NCBI RefSeq assembly: GCF_946479415.1
Contig: NZ_CAMLFY010000082.1
Coordinates: 1-20,115 of the forward strand
Direction of reading: 5' to 3'
Length of the DNA: 20,115 nt
Source: an uncultured Shinella sp.
GTDB taxonomy: Bacteria; Pseudomonadota; Alphaproteobacteria; Rhizobiales; Rhizobiaceae
This document shows positions 7,415 through 16,565 of the stretch, piece after piece (positions within the stretch are counted from its first letter, which is position 1; each line of letters begins with the position of its first letter). The notes below the pieces were generated by a model. The model made no database searches. It had not been told where the DNA came from and saw only the letters and a program-made list of their open reading frames with translations. A program made the position numbers and the translations under genes.

Positions 7415-7772
7415 GGCGGCAGACCCCAACCGGCTGAAAGCCTTCCGCCGGGGGCACGTCTCCGAATATCTCGCCGCGCTCTATCTCCTCGCCAAGGGCT
7501 ACCGCATCCGCGCCATCCGTTATCGCACGAAGCTCGGCGAGATCGACATCATCGCGCGACGCGGCGATCTCGTCGTCTGCGTCGAGGTCAAGGCCCGCCG
7601 GGACGTCGACAGCGCCCTCTTCGCCGTCACCGGAACCGCCCAGCACCGCATCCGCGCGGCCAGCGACATCTGGCTCTCCCGCCAGCCGGACGCCCACCGC
7701 CTCTCGCTACGGTATGATATCGTCGCGGTCTTGCCCTGGCGGCTTCCAAGGCACTTTATGGACGCGTTTTGA
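7404..7772 (+). CDS. yraN: YraN family protein (UPF0102), nuclease-like fold
   Basis: A 122-residue protein with the UPF0102 pattern: [21 protein letters not shown] (15-35), then [23 protein letters not shown] (43-65). The last segment carries a PD-(D/E)xK-type nuclease core (E46, D48, E61-x-K63), so the family is thought to include a structure-related endonuclease, but the in vivo role is not settled. ATG 7404 overlaps the rsmI stop by 11 bases and has AAGGG 5 bases upstream; a GTG at 7398 in frame is a less likely start. No terminator is visible before ugpB, about 100 bases on, so some read-through into the ugp operon is possible. Confidence 0.92.
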   Translation: MRNKAADPNRLKAFRRGHVSEYLAALYLLAKGYRIRAIRYRTKLGEIDIIARRGDLVVCVEVKARRDVDSALFAVTGTAQHRIRAASDIWLSRQPDAHRLSLRYDIVAVLPWRLPRHFMDAF

Positions 7773-7794
7773 GCAAAGGGAAAATGTAGCGAAA

Positions 7795-7823
7795 CTGACA
7801 TGAAAGCGTAACGCGCCTGTCAC
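7795..7823 (+). promoter_or_regulatory. putative PhoB binding array upstream of ugpB
   Basis: CTGACAT (7795-7801), GCGTAAC (7806-7812) and CTGTCAC (7817-7823) are spaced exactly 11 bases apart. The outer two match the Pho-box half-site CTGTCAY at six and seven of seven positions; the middle one is degenerate. PhoB dimers bind tandem 11-bp direct repeats, and ugp operons are Pho-regulated in E. coli and rhizobia, so this is a reasonable candidate. It lies 50-78 bases before the ugpB start codon. Confidence 0.45.
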
Positions 7824-7873
7824 GGCCGCTGCTTAGTGCACCCTCACACCAAGTCCGGTGAAGAGGAGTTCCC

Positions 7874-9172
7874 ATGTACAAGCCGCTTTCCCTCGCAGGT
7901 TTCGCACTCGCTTTTTCCGCCACGGCATCGATGGCCGCCACCAACATCACCTGGTGGCACGGCATGGCCGGCCGCAACGGCGAAGTCATCAACGAGGTCG
8001 CCAAGAAGTTCAACGACGCCCAGTCGGCCTGCGCGATCACACCGGTTTCCAAGGGCACCTATGAAGAGGCGCTCGCTTCGGGCATCGCGGCCTTTCGTTC
8101 GGGCGAACAGCCGAACATCCTGCAGGTTTTCGACGCCGGTGCGGCGACGATCATCAATGCGCCGGGCGCCGTCATTCCGGCCGAAGACCTGATCACGAAG
8201 GCCGGCTACACATTCGACCGCGAAGCCTTCATCGAGGGCGTGCGCTACTTCTACGCCGCCCCTGACGGTAAGTTCGTCGGCATGCCGTTCAATTCCTCGG
8301 CGCCGATCATGTATGTCAACACCGAAGCCCTCGAAAAGGCCGGTGTGGAAGCCCCGAAAACCTGGGAAGACTTCGAGAAGATCGCTCCGAAGCTCAAGGA
8401 AGCCGGCTACCTGCCGCTTGTCCAGTCGCAGCTGACCTGGCAGTTCACCGAAAACTTCTTCTCGCGCCACAACATCCAGTTCGCGACGAACAACAACGGT
8501 TACGACTCGGTCGTCGACACCAAGATCAACATGACGGACCCGAACCTCGTCATGATGTTCACCAAGCTCAAGGCCTGGGCTGACGAAGGCTACTTCGGCT
8601 ATTACGGCGCCGGCTGGAACGACAACCAGAAGCTCTTCGAAGACGGCAAGGCCGCTTTCTGGATCGGTTCTTCGGGTTCGTTCGGCGGCCTCCAGAAGAC
8701 CGCGCAGAAGCCGTTCTCGGCAACCTTCCTGCCCTATTGGGGCAGCATCCAGGGCGCCGGCACCAATACCTTCATCGGCGGCGCTGCTCTCTTCGCGATG
8801 TCCGGCAAGCCGGACGAAGAAAACAAGTGCACGGCCGACTTCTTCCAGTTCCTGACCTCGCCGGAAGTGCAGAAGTTCTACCACGAAGCCACCGGTTACG
8901 TGGCCATCACCAAGGCAGCTTACGAACTCGCTAAGTCCGAAGGCTATTACAAGGAAAAGCCGGCTGCCGAAGTCGGTATCCAGCAGCTGATGCTCAAGTC
9001 CGGTGACTGGTCGAAGGGCTACCGCCTCGGCTTCTACCCGCAGATCCGTGAAATCATGGAACGCGAATACGGCCGCATCTTCGCCGGTGAAACCTCCGTT
9101 GAAGACGCCCTGAAGACGATCGAAACCGAAGCGAACGACCTGCTCGCCCGCTTCGCCAAGACCGCCGGCTGA
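7874..9172 (+). CDS. ugpB: sn-glycerol-3-phosphate ABC transporter periplasmic binding protein UgpB
   Basis: The periplasmic component that captures sn-glycerol-3-phosphate (in some systems also glycerophosphocholine) and delivers it to the UgpAE permease. The 432-residue protein starts MYKPLSLAGFALAFSATASMA, a Sec signal peptide with probable cleavage after residue 21, followed by ITWWHGMAGRNGEVINEVAKKFN, the usual UgpB opening. GMPFNSSAPIMYVNTEALEKAG (about 136-157) and GYVAITKAAYELAKSEGYYKEKP (about 341-363) are further family regions. GAGGAG lies 5 bases before ATG 7874. It heads the operon. Glutamate is coded 28 times by GAA and 4 times by GAG, a bias that suggests high expression. The gene is followed by a stable hairpin that may set its excess over the permease. 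Confidence 0.93.
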   Translation: MYKPLSLAGFALAFSATASMAATNITWWHGMAGRNGEVINEVAKKFNDAQSACAITPVSKGTYEEALASGIAAFRSGEQPNILQVFDAGAATIINAPGAVIPAEDLITKAGYTFDREAFIEGVRYFYAAPDGKFVGMPFNSSAPIMYVNTEALEKAGVEAPKTWEDFEKIAPKLKEAGYLPLVQSQLTWQFTENFFSRHNIQFATNNNGYDSVVDTKINMTDPNLVMMFTKLKAWADEGYFGYYGAGWNDNQKLFEDGKAAFWIGSSGSFGGLQKTAQKPFSATFLPYWGSIQGAGTNTFIGGAALFAMSGKPDEENKCTADFFQFLTSPEVQKFYHEATGYVAITKAAYELAKSEGYYKEKPAAEVGIQQLMLKSGDWSKGYRLGFYPQIREIMEREYGRIFAGETSVEDALKTIETEANDLLARFAKTAG

Positions 9173-9192
9173 TCCGTCGCTTCTCTGAAATC

Positions 9193-9220
9193 CGTGCCGG
9201 GGGCCAAGGCTCCCGGCACG
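9193..9220 (+). other. intercistronic hairpin between ugpB and ugpA
   Basis: A perfect 9-bp stem (CGTGCCGGG with CCCGGCACG), extended inward by a G-U and two GC pairs to a CAAG loop. It starts 20 bases after the ugpB stop and is not followed by a T-run. Such structures after binding-protein genes usually protect the upstream mRNA or partly terminate, giving more binding protein than permease. Confidence 0.6.
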
Positions 9221-9225
9221 CCGCT

Positions 9226-9243
9226 ATGAAGGTGGCCCTATGA
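9226..9243 (+). CDS. possible five-codon leader cistron (MKVAL) coupled to ugpA
   Basis: ATG AAG GTG GCC CTA TGA lies between the intercistronic hairpin and ugpA; its TGA overlaps the ugpA start codon as ATGA. The AAGGTGG inside it is the ugpA ribosome binding site. It may be chance, since no good ribosome binding site precedes the mini-ORF itself. Confidence 0.2.
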   Translation: MKVAL

Positions 9244-10121
9244 AGCGCGTGCAGTTTTCCTCGCCTTTTCTGCCCTATCTCTTTATCGCGCCGCAGATGG
9301 CGATCATCTTCGTCTTCTTCTACTGGCCGTCCGTCCAGGCGATCCAGTCGTCCTTCTATCTGGAAGACCCTTTCGGTTTCGGCGCGACCTTCGTTGGCCT
9401 CTCGAACTATTCCGATGCGCTGGGCTCCGTTCAGTATCAGTCGATCGCCCGCTTCACGGTGGTCTTCACGGCGCTCGTCACCTTCCTGTCGCTCGGCATC
9501 GGCATGCTGCTTGCCGTCAAGGCAGATGCGGTGCTGAAGGGCAGTTCCACCTACAAGACGCTGCTGATCTGGGTCTATGCCATCGCCCCGCCGGTCGCCG
9601 GCCTGATGGGCATGATGTTCTTCGACCAGCATATCGGTCCGCTGGTGAAATTCGCCGCGCTGTTCGGCTGGAACATGAAGGTGGGCCTCAACTACAACGA
9701 CACCGCTTTTGCGATGATCGTCGTCTCGGTGTGGAAGCAGATCCCCTATAATTTCATCTTCATCCTCTCGGGCCTGCAGAGCATTCCCGTCTCGGTGCGC
9801 GAAGCCGCGGCCATCGATTGCCGGTCGGGCTTCCGCCGCTTCTGGACGATGACGCTGCCGCTGCTCGCGCCCACCGCCTTCTTCCTCCTCATCATCAACA
9901 TGACCTACGCGCTGTTCGACACGTTCGGCGTCATCGACGTGATGGTGAAGGACAAGGCCGCCAACAACCCGATCACGCTGGTCTACAAGGTCTATATGGA
10001 CGGTTTCCGCGGCAACGACCTCGGCGGCTCCTCGGCCCAGTCCGTCATCCTGATGATCGTCGTCTTCGTGCTCACCATCTTCCAGTTCCGCTTCATCGAG
10101 CGGCGCGTGCACTACAATTGA
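9240..10121 (+). CDS. ugpA: sn-glycerol-3-phosphate ABC transporter permease UgpA
   Basis: One of the two inner-membrane permeases of the Ugp importer. The 293-residue protein has about six hydrophobic segments (near 10-35, 70-94, 107-128, 157-180, 212-233 and 267-285) and a cytoplasmic EAA loop at 188-209 that contacts the ATPase. In that loop the usual EAA-x-x-D-G-A reads EAAAIDCRSG: the glycine is C194 and the alanine R195, whereas the partner UgpE keeps DGA. ATG 9240 is preceded by AAGGTGG. The gene is 67 bases after ugpB, beyond the hairpin, and 13 bases before ugpE. Family assignment is based on operon context and the UgpA-like N terminus FLPYLFIAPQ. Confidence 0.93.
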   Translation: MKRVQFSSPFLPYLFIAPQMAIIFVFFYWPSVQAIQSSFYLEDPFGFGATFVGLSNYSDALGSVQYQSIARFTVVFTALVTFLSLGIGMLLAVKADAVLKGSSTYKTLLIWVYAIAPPVAGLMGMMFFDQHIGPLVKFAALFGWNMKVGLNYNDTAFAMIVVSVWKQIPYNFIFILSGLQSIPVSVREAAAIDCRSGFRRFWTMTLPLLAPTAFFLLIINMTYALFDTFGVIDVMVKDKAANNPITLVYKVYMDGFRGNDLGGSSAQSVILMIVVFVLTIFQFRFIERRVHYN

Positions 10122-10134
10122 GAGGGCGAGACCC

Positions 10135-10977
10135 ATGAACCGCATTCGCCTTTTCGATCATCTCGTGCTCATGCTCGGCGTCTTCATCATGGTGGCGCCC
10201 GTCGTGGTCGCCTTCATGACCTCGACGCACGAGGCCGCCGACATCCATCGCAACGGCCTGTCGCTCACCTGGGGTGGCCATCTCACCGAGACCTACGACA
10301 AGGTGCTGACCCGCAAGGGCGGCTTCACCGGCGAGATCACCGGTGCGCGCATGATCTGGAATTCGCTGATCCTCGGCGTCGGCTTCGCCGCCGGCAAGAT
10401 CGTGCTGTCGATGCTCGCTGCCTATGCCATCGTCTATTTCCGCTTCAAGCTCGGCACGCTGTTCTTCTGGATGATCTTCACCACGCTGCTCCTGCCGCTC
10501 GAGGTGCGCATCGTTCCCTCCTACGAGGTGATGAACAAGCTTTCGCTCACCAACACCTATACCGGCCTCATCGTGCCGCTTCTGGCGTCCGCCACCGGCA
10601 CCTTCTTCTTCCGCCAGTTCTTCAAGTCCGTGCCGGAGGAACTTTTGGAAGCCGCCCGCATCGACGGGGCGGGGCCGTTCAAGTTCTTCATCGACGTGCT
10701 GGTGCCGCTCTCGCGCACCATGATCGCGGCGATCTTCATCATCATGTTCGTCTATGGCTGGAACCAGTATCTCTGGCCGACGCTGATGACGACCGACGAG
10801 CGCTTCTTCACGCTTGTGCGCGGCATCAAGCAGATCCTGCTCGTCTGGGTCGGCTCCAATATTCCCGATTACAACGAAGCCTTTGCACTGGCGATCCTCG
10901 CCATGCTGCCGCCTGTCATGATCGTGCTGATCTTCCAGCGGTGGTTCATCAAGGGCCTCACCGAAAGTGACAAATAA
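10135..10977 (+). CDS. ugpE: sn-glycerol-3-phosphate ABC transporter permease UgpE
   Basis: The second permease of the Ugp importer, 280 residues as in E. coli (about 281). It begins MNRIRLFDHLVLMLGVFIMVAPV with the first membrane segment, and has the large periplasmic loop with TSTHEAADIHRNG (about 29-41), WNSLILGVGFAAGKIVLSMLAAYA (75-98) and a canonical EAA loop, LLEAARIDGAGPFKFF (170-185). The C terminus FQRWFIKGLTESDK resembles other UgpE ends (RWFVKGLTETEK in E. coli, from memory). The start follows AGAGGG, and the gap to ugpC is 12 bases. Confidence 0.95.
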   Translation: MNRIRLFDHLVLMLGVFIMVAPVVVAFMTSTHEAADIHRNGLSLTWGGHLTETYDKVLTRKGGFTGEITGARMIWNSLILGVGFAAGKIVLSMLAAYAIVYFRFKLGTLFFWMIFTTLLLPLEVRIVPSYEVMNKLSLTNTYTGLIVPLLASATGTFFFRQFFKSVPEELLEAARIDGAGPFKFFIDVLVPLSRTMIAAIFIIMFVYGWNQYLWPTLMTTDERFFTLVRGIKQILLVWVGSNIPDYNEAFALAILAMLPPVMIVLIFQRWFIKGLTESDK

Positions 10978-10989
10978 GGAGACAGTCCG

Positions 10990-12095
<1,106 letters not shown>

Positions 12096-12099
<4 letters not shown>

Positions 12100-13091
12100 T
12101 GATCCGCACCACCGTCGACCGGCTCGCCGCACCAAGCCGGGAGGATCGCACCGCGATCGCCACGCTGGAAAAATCCATCGCCGCCCATGATGGCCGCATG
12201 GCCGAACTCGCCTGCATGAATGCGGTGGAGACGGGTGGTCGCGCCGAACGCGCCGAGCCGCTGCCGTTTCCCTTCACCGTGGCTGCCTGGAACCTCGAAC
12301 GATGCCTCTTCCCCAAGCAGAGCGCCGAGCATCTGGGAATGACCGGCGCCGAGATCGTGCTGCTCTCCGAAATGGACGACGGCATGGCCCGTACGCGCCA
12401 GACAAACACCACCGCCGAACTCGCCGATGAACTCGGCATGGCCTATCTCTACGGCGTCGAGTTCATCGAACTTGGCCTCGGCTCCGAAACGGAGCTGGAA
12501 TTCTGCAAGGACGATTTCAACAGCCGCGGCCTGCACGGCAACGGCCTCCTCTCCACCGTGCCGCTGCACCAGCCCTTCCTGCTGCGCCTTGAAGGCGAGC
12601 GCCTGTGGTTCATGGGCGCGGTCGATCAGCCGCGGCTTGGCGAGCGCATGGCGATCGGTGCCGTGGTCAACACCGAATCCGGTCCGCTCGTGCTCGTTTC
12701 CACCCATCTGGAAAGTGCCACGACGGCCGTCTGGCGCGAGCGGCAGGTGGTCGGCCTGATCGATGCTCTCGACGCCGCCTTCCCCGGCCTGCCGGTGCTC
12801 ATCGGCGGCGATCTCAACACCGGCAACCATGCAGACGGCGATTTCGAGGCCGAGGGCCTTTTCGCCCGTGCTGCCGAGCGTGGCTTCACCCGTCACGGCG
12901 GCCCGCTCGATGTGATGACGACGCGCCCCAGCCTCATCACCCGCTGGCCGGAACGCGCCATGAAGCTCGACTGGTTCCTGTCGCGCGGTCTGGCCGTCTC
13001 GCAGACGACCATCGTTTCGTCGCTCTCTCCCGCCGGCCGCCCGCTCTCCGACCATGACCTCATCACCTGCCGGATTGATGGTTTCGCCTGA
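12096..13091 (+). CDS. endonuclease/exonuclease/phosphatase (EEP) family protein of the ugp operon
   Basis: A 331-residue soluble protein of the EEP superfamily (DNase I, sphingomyelinase and inositol phosphatase fold). All expected active-site blocks are present in order: AAWNLERC with N66, LLSEMD with metal ligand E92, [10 protein letters not shown] (146-154), STHLES with H204, IGGDLNTGN with D239 and N241, LDWFLS with D292, and LSDHDL with D319 and H320. It should be a metal-dependent phosphodiesterase or phosphatase. There is no signal peptide, so it acts in the cytoplasm. Its start overlaps the ugpC stop by 4 bases. It occupies the place that ugpQ, a glycerophosphodiester phosphodiesterase, has in E. 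coli, so I infer that it may hydrolyse imported glycerophosphodiesters; a nucleic acid substrate is equally possible from the fold alone. Confidence 0.88.
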
Positions 13092-13184
13092 AATATGACC
13101 GATGCATAAAATGCAATCGATTGTTTGAACGGCGCCGTTACCGGTTTTGCGTAAGGCTTCCTCCTGGATTGTAAGGGGGATGAA

Positions 13185-13685
13185 ATGGTCCTGAAACTGA
13201 TGCTCGTCACCATGGTCGGCGCCGCCATGCGCTCGCGCGCCGTCGAGGAAAAAGCGCCGCGACCGCTTATCGCTGCCGCGCTCGACGATCTCGAAATGGC
13301 ACCGAAGCCGATCGAGCCCTCCTGGGTTCTCGCCGGCAACCCGCAGGCCCGCCTCTCGCTGCATTCGCGTGCCTATGACGACCAGGCGACGACGGCGATC
13401 TGGGATTGCACGGCCGGCACCTTCCGCTGGTATTTCGGCTGGGATGAGACGGTGATGATCCTCGAAGGCGAGGTCCATATCACCGCCGAGGACGGCAGCC
13501 AGCGCACGCTGAAAGCCGGCGACATCGCCTATTTCCCCGGCAAGAGCTGGGCGACCTGGCACATCGATACCTATGTGCGCAAGATCGCCTTCTGCCGCAA
13601 GGAATTCCCGACGCCGATCAATCTTGCGCTGAAGCTGCGCGATCGCCTGCGCGGTGGCCAATCTTCCGGCGGCCTGGCGGCCTGA
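13185..13685 (+). CDS. cupin domain protein (EutQ-like Cupin_3 type) with N-terminal extension
   Basis: A 166-residue protein whose C-terminal part is a single cupin barrel: EPSWVLAGNPQAR (44-56), TAIWDCTAGTFRWYFGWDETVMILEGEV (70-97) and LKAGDIAYFPGKSWATWHI (109-127). This is the pattern of the Cupin_3 family; substrates are unknown and few family members have been studied. The first 35 residues form an extension with a hydrophobic start (MVLKLMLVTMVGAAM) that could be a weak membrane anchor, and the tail RGGQSSGGLAA looks disordered. AAGGGGG lies about 6 bases before ATG 13185. The gene is 93 bases after the EEP gene with no clear terminator between them, so it may be the last gene of the ugp transcript; a GC-rich hairpin follows. 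Confidence 0.8.
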   Translation: MVLKLMLVTMVGAAMRSRAVEEKAPRPLIAAALDDLEMAPKPIEPSWVLAGNPQARLSLHSRAYDDQATTAIWDCTAGTFRWYFGWDETVMILEGEVHITAEDGSQRTLKAGDIAYFPGKSWATWHIDTYVRKIAFCRKEFPTPINLALKLRDRLRGGQSSGGLAA

Positions 13686-13709
13686 CATTTTCCGGACGGC
13701 GAATTCTTG

Positions 13710-13740
13710 ACGGGCGTCGCGCGAAGAGCGCGGCGCCCGT
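13710..13740 (+). terminator. hairpin terminator after the ugp-EEP-cupin block
   Basis: A 13-bp stem (13710-13722 with 13728-13740; one G-U pair) around a GAAGA loop, followed by TTGTCTT. It lies 25 bases after the cupin stop and 55 before gshB. The uridine tract is imperfect, but the stem is strong. Confidence 0.7.
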
Positions 13741-13794
13741 TGTCTTCACGCCTGCGACATCCTAAATGTGTCGGGCATTCCTGAGGGGACTTTC

Positions 13795-14739
13795 ATGGCT
13801 AAGATCAAGAACGTCGCGGTCCAGATGGATCACGTCTCGACCATCAACATCGCGGGCGATTCCACCTTCGCCATGAGCCTCGAGGCGCAAAGCCGCGGCT
13901 ACAAGCTCTTCCACTATACGCCGGATCGGCTCAGCCTGCGCGACGGCACGGTCTATGCGAGCGTCGAGCCGATGGAGCTGCGCGACATCAAGGGCGACCA
14001 CTACACGCTGGGCGCGCCCGAGCGCGTCGATCTCTCGACGATGGACGTGGTGCTGCTGCGCCAGGATCCGCCCTTCGACATGTCCTACATCACCTCCACG
14101 CATCTCCTGGAGCGCATCCACCCGAAGACGCTCGTCGTCAACGATCCGGCCTGGGTGCGCAATTCGCCGGAAAAGATCTTCGTCACCGAATTCGCCGATC
14201 TGATGCCGAAGACGCTGATCACGCGCGACCCCGCCGAAATCCGCCGCTTCCGCGACGAGATGGGCGACATGATCCTGAAGCCGCTCTACGGCAATGGCGG
14301 CGCCGGCGTCTTCCATTCCACCAAGGACGACCGCAACCTCTCCTCGCTTCTGGAAATGTTCGGCCAGATGTTCCGCGAGCCCTTCATCGCCCAGCAATAT
14401 CTGCCTGACGTCCGCAAGGGCGACAAACGCATCCTGCTCGTCGATGGTGACCCGGTCGGCGCCATCAACCGCGTGCCGGCCGAGCACGATGCCCGTTCCA
14501 ACATGCATGCCGGCGGCCGCCCGGAGCCGACGGAGCTGACGGCACGCGAGAAGGAAATCTGCGCCCGTATCGGCCCCGCCTTGCGCGAGCGCGGCTTCCT
14601 GCTCGTCGGCATCGACGTCATCGGCGACTACATGACCGAGATCAACGTGACCTCACCGACCGGCCTGCGCGAGGTGAAGAAATTCGGCGGCGCCGATATC
14701 GCAGCCCTCCTGTGGGATGCGATCGAACGCAAGCGCTGA
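13795..14739 (+). CDS. gshB: glutathione synthetase GshB
   Basis: The ATP-grasp ligase that joins glycine to gamma-glutamylcysteine, the second step of glutathione synthesis, in the cytoplasm. The 314-residue protein (E. coli 316) has [19 protein letters not shown] at the N terminus, [14 protein letters not shown] (87-100), the ATP-binding loop [12 protein letters not shown] (162-173), [12 protein letters not shown] (234-245) and the metal and substrate segment [12 protein letters not shown] (282-293). ATG 13795 follows GAGGGG and gives the family start [12 protein letters not shown]; an ATG at 13768 in frame is less likely. It lies after the ugp block rather than directly after yraN. A short GC stem (14756-14768) follows the gene. 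Confidence 0.97.
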   Translation: MAKIKNVAVQMDHVSTINIAGDSTFAMSLEAQSRGYKLFHYTPDRLSLRDGTVYASVEPMELRDIKGDHYTLGAPERVDLSTMDVVLLRQDPPFDMSYITSTHLLERIHPKTLVVNDPAWVRNSPEKIFVTEFADLMPKTLITRDPAEIRRFRDEMGDMILKPLYGNGGAGVFHSTKDDRNLSSLLEMFGQMFREPFIAQQYLPDVRKGDKRILLVDGDPVGAINRVPAEHDARSNMHAGGRPEPTELTAREKEICARIGPALRERGFLLVGIDVIGDYMTEINVTSPTGLREVKKFGGADIAALLWDAIERKR

Positions 14740-14753
14740 GCCGCCGCTCTTCC

Positions 14754-14771
14754 GGGCCGGTTGCCGGCTTT
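14754..14771 (+). terminator. possible weak terminator after gshB
   Basis: GCCGG-TTG-CCGGC, extended by two G-U pairs and followed by TTTCC, begins 15 bases after the gshB stop. The stem is short and the T-run brief, so it may terminate only partly. Confidence 0.3.
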
Positions 14772-14859
14772 CCGGGGCGTTCCGTTCGCGAACGTCCCGG
14801 CTTCGTTCCGCAAATGCAACCGACCACAACCGGCGCGCGGAAAATCTCGCTACAAGTTC

Positions 14860-14865
14860 TATAAT
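14860..14865 (+). promoter_or_regulatory. possible -10 element (TATAAT) for yifB
   Basis: A perfect TATAAT lies in the AT-rich part of the otherwise GC-rich 258-base gshB-yifB spacer, about 130 bases before the yifB start. No convincing -35 hexamer is found 16-18 bases upstream, so the assignment rests on the -10 match alone. Confidence 0.25.
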
Positions 14866-14997
14866 TGTTCTTGTTTCATTCCGTCTTTCATGCCAGATTT
14901 GCGGCTGCAACCCAGGGGCGGGTTGATGAGCCGTTTTCGGCATAAAAGTGTTGCGGTGTGCTTCATGGCACGCTGCCGCAAGGCGGGTGAGGCAGTC

Positions 14998-16527
14998 ATG
15001 GTGGCACGGGTCGGTACGATTGCGTTTCAGGGCATCGAGGGCGTACCTGTCGATGTGCAGGTCATGGTGGCGCCCGGCAAGATGGGCATGCAGATCGTCG
15101 GCCTGGCGGACAAGGCGGTGGCTGAAAGCCGCGAGCGGGTGCAGGCCGCCCTCCATGCCTCCGGCCTCTCGTTGCCGCCCAAGCGCGTGACGGTCAATCT
15201 CGCGCCCGCCGATCTGCCGAAGGAAGGCAGTCACTACGATCTCGCCATCGCGCTCGGCCTCATGATGGCGCTCGGTGCGGTGCCGGGCGATGCGCTGGAG
15301 GATTTCCTCGTCATCGGCGAGCTCAATCTCGACGGGACGATCGCCCCCGTCGCCGGCGCGCTTCCCGCGGCCATGGGTGCCAATGCGCTCGGCAAGGGCC
15401 TCATCTGCCCAGCGGAAAATGGCGCGGAAGCGGCCTGGGCCGGTGGCGGGCTCGATATTCTTGCCCCGCGCAGCCTGATTGCGCTCGCCAATCATTTCAA
15501 AGGGACACAGGTTCTTGCCCGCCCTGTACCGGCGATCCGCGCTGCTCCCGGCGATCTGCCCGATCTCGCCGATATTCGCGGACAGGAAAGCGCCAAGCGC
15601 GCGCTGGAAGTGGCGGCTGCCGGCAGCCACAATCTTCTGATGGTCGGCCCGCCCGGCTCGGGAAAATCCATGCTCGCCGCACGCCTCGCCGCCATCCTGC
15701 CGCCGCTCGCCCCGGCGGAGCTGCTCGAAGTGTCGATGATCCATTCGATTGCCGGCCAGCTTTCCGGCGGACGCCTGTCGGATCGCCGCCCGTTCCGCAC
15801 GCCGCACCATTCCGCCACCATGGCAGCGCTGGTGGGCGGCGGCCCGCGGGCGCGACCCGGCGAGGTCTCGCTTGCCCACAATGGCGTGCTGTTCCTTGAC
15901 GAATTGCCCGAATTCACGCCGCAGGCGCTGGATGCGCTGCGCCAGCCGCTCGAAACCGGCGAATGCATCATCGCGCGTGCCAACCATCGCGTCAGCTATC
16001 CCGCCGCCGTCCAGCTCGTCGCGGCCATGAATCCGTGCCGCTGCGGCATGGCGGGCGAGCCGGGGCGAAGCTGCGCCCGCGGTCCGCGCTGCATGAGCGA
16101 TTACCAGGCCCGCGTCTCCGGCCCGCTGATGGATCGCATCGATATCCGCATCGACGTGCCCGCCGTGTCCGCGACGGACCTTATCCGCCCGATGGCCGGA
16201 GAGCCGAGTGCCGTTGTGGCGAAGCGCGTCGCCCGCGCCCGCGCCCTGCAGGCCGATCGTTTTGCCCGCCTCGGCATGGCCACGGTGACGAGCAATGCGC
16301 GCGCCTCGACCGCGCTGGTGGAGAAGGTGGCCGAGCCCGACCCTGCCGGTCTCCAGCTGCTGCGCGATGCGGCGGAGAAGATGCGCTTTTCCGCCCGCGG
16401 CTATCACCGCGTCCTCAAGGTCGCCCGCACGCTTGCCGATCTCGACGAAGCCGCGATCGTCGGCCGTATCCATCTGGCGGAGGCGATTTCCTACCGGATT
16501 GCCGGAGAGCGGCTCGTCACGGCCTGA
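14998..16527 (+). CDS. YifB/ComM family Mg chelatase-like AAA+ ATPase
   Basis: A 509-residue AAA+ protein of the YifB/ComM family (usually about 505-510). In naturally transformable bacteria ComM is a DNA helicase that extends branch migration during integration; in others its role is unclear. Domains in order are an N-terminal Lon protease-like fold (about 1-175), the ATPase core with Walker A GPPGSGKS (217-224), Walker B VLFLDE (297-302), a cysteine group C347, C349, C359 and C365 in the NPCRCG region that may bind zinc, and the C-terminal Mg_chelatase_C helices (about 405-505). I chose ATG 14998 with GAGG 5 bases upstream because MVARVGTIAFQGIEGVPV matches the family start; an ATG at 14926 would add 24 unrelated residues. 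The gene is monocistronic and convergent with cysK. Confidence 0.94.
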   Translation: MVARVGTIAFQGIEGVPVDVQVMVAPGKMGMQIVGLADKAVAESRERVQAALHASGLSLPPKRVTVNLAPADLPKEGSHYDLAIALGLMMALGAVPGDALEDFLVIGELNLDGTIAPVAGALPAAMGANALGKGLICPAENGAEAAWAGGGLDILAPRSLIALANHFKGTQVLARPVPAIRAAPGDLPDLADIRGQESAKRALEVAAAGSHNLLMVGPPGSGKSMLAARLAAILPPLAPAELLEVSMIHSIAGQLSGGRLSDRRPFRTPHHSATMAALVGGGPRARPGEVSLAHNGVLFLDELPEFTPQALDALRQPLETGECIIARANHRVSYPAAVQLVAAMNPCRCGMAGEPGRSCARGPRCMSDYQARVSGPLMDRIDIRIDVPAVSATDLIRPMAGEPSAVVAKRVARARALQADRFARLGMATVTSNARASTALVEKVAEPDPAGLQLLRDAAEKMRFSARGYHRVLKVARTLADLDEAAIVGRIHLAEAISYRIAGERLVTA

Positions 16528-16565
16528 TTGTTGAGGTTGTCGCTGGATACCGGGTGCCAGGGACA

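Noticed and set aside
13128..13139. The 12-bp palindrome AACGGCGCCGTT upstream of the cupin as a terminator or operator
   Set aside because: A perfect palindrome this short cannot form a stable hairpin with a loop, no T-run follows, and GC-rich palindromes of this size occur by chance here.
14783..14794. The palindrome CGTTCGCGAACG upstream of yifB as a LexA site
   Set aside because: The alphaproteobacterial LexA box is GTTC-N7-GTTC or GAAC-N7-GAAC; the GTTC words here are not at that spacing.
14926..14997. An upstream ATG that would extend YifB by 24 residues
   Set aside because: The added residues do not resemble YifB proteins, and ATG 14998 has its own ribosome binding site and gives the family N terminus.
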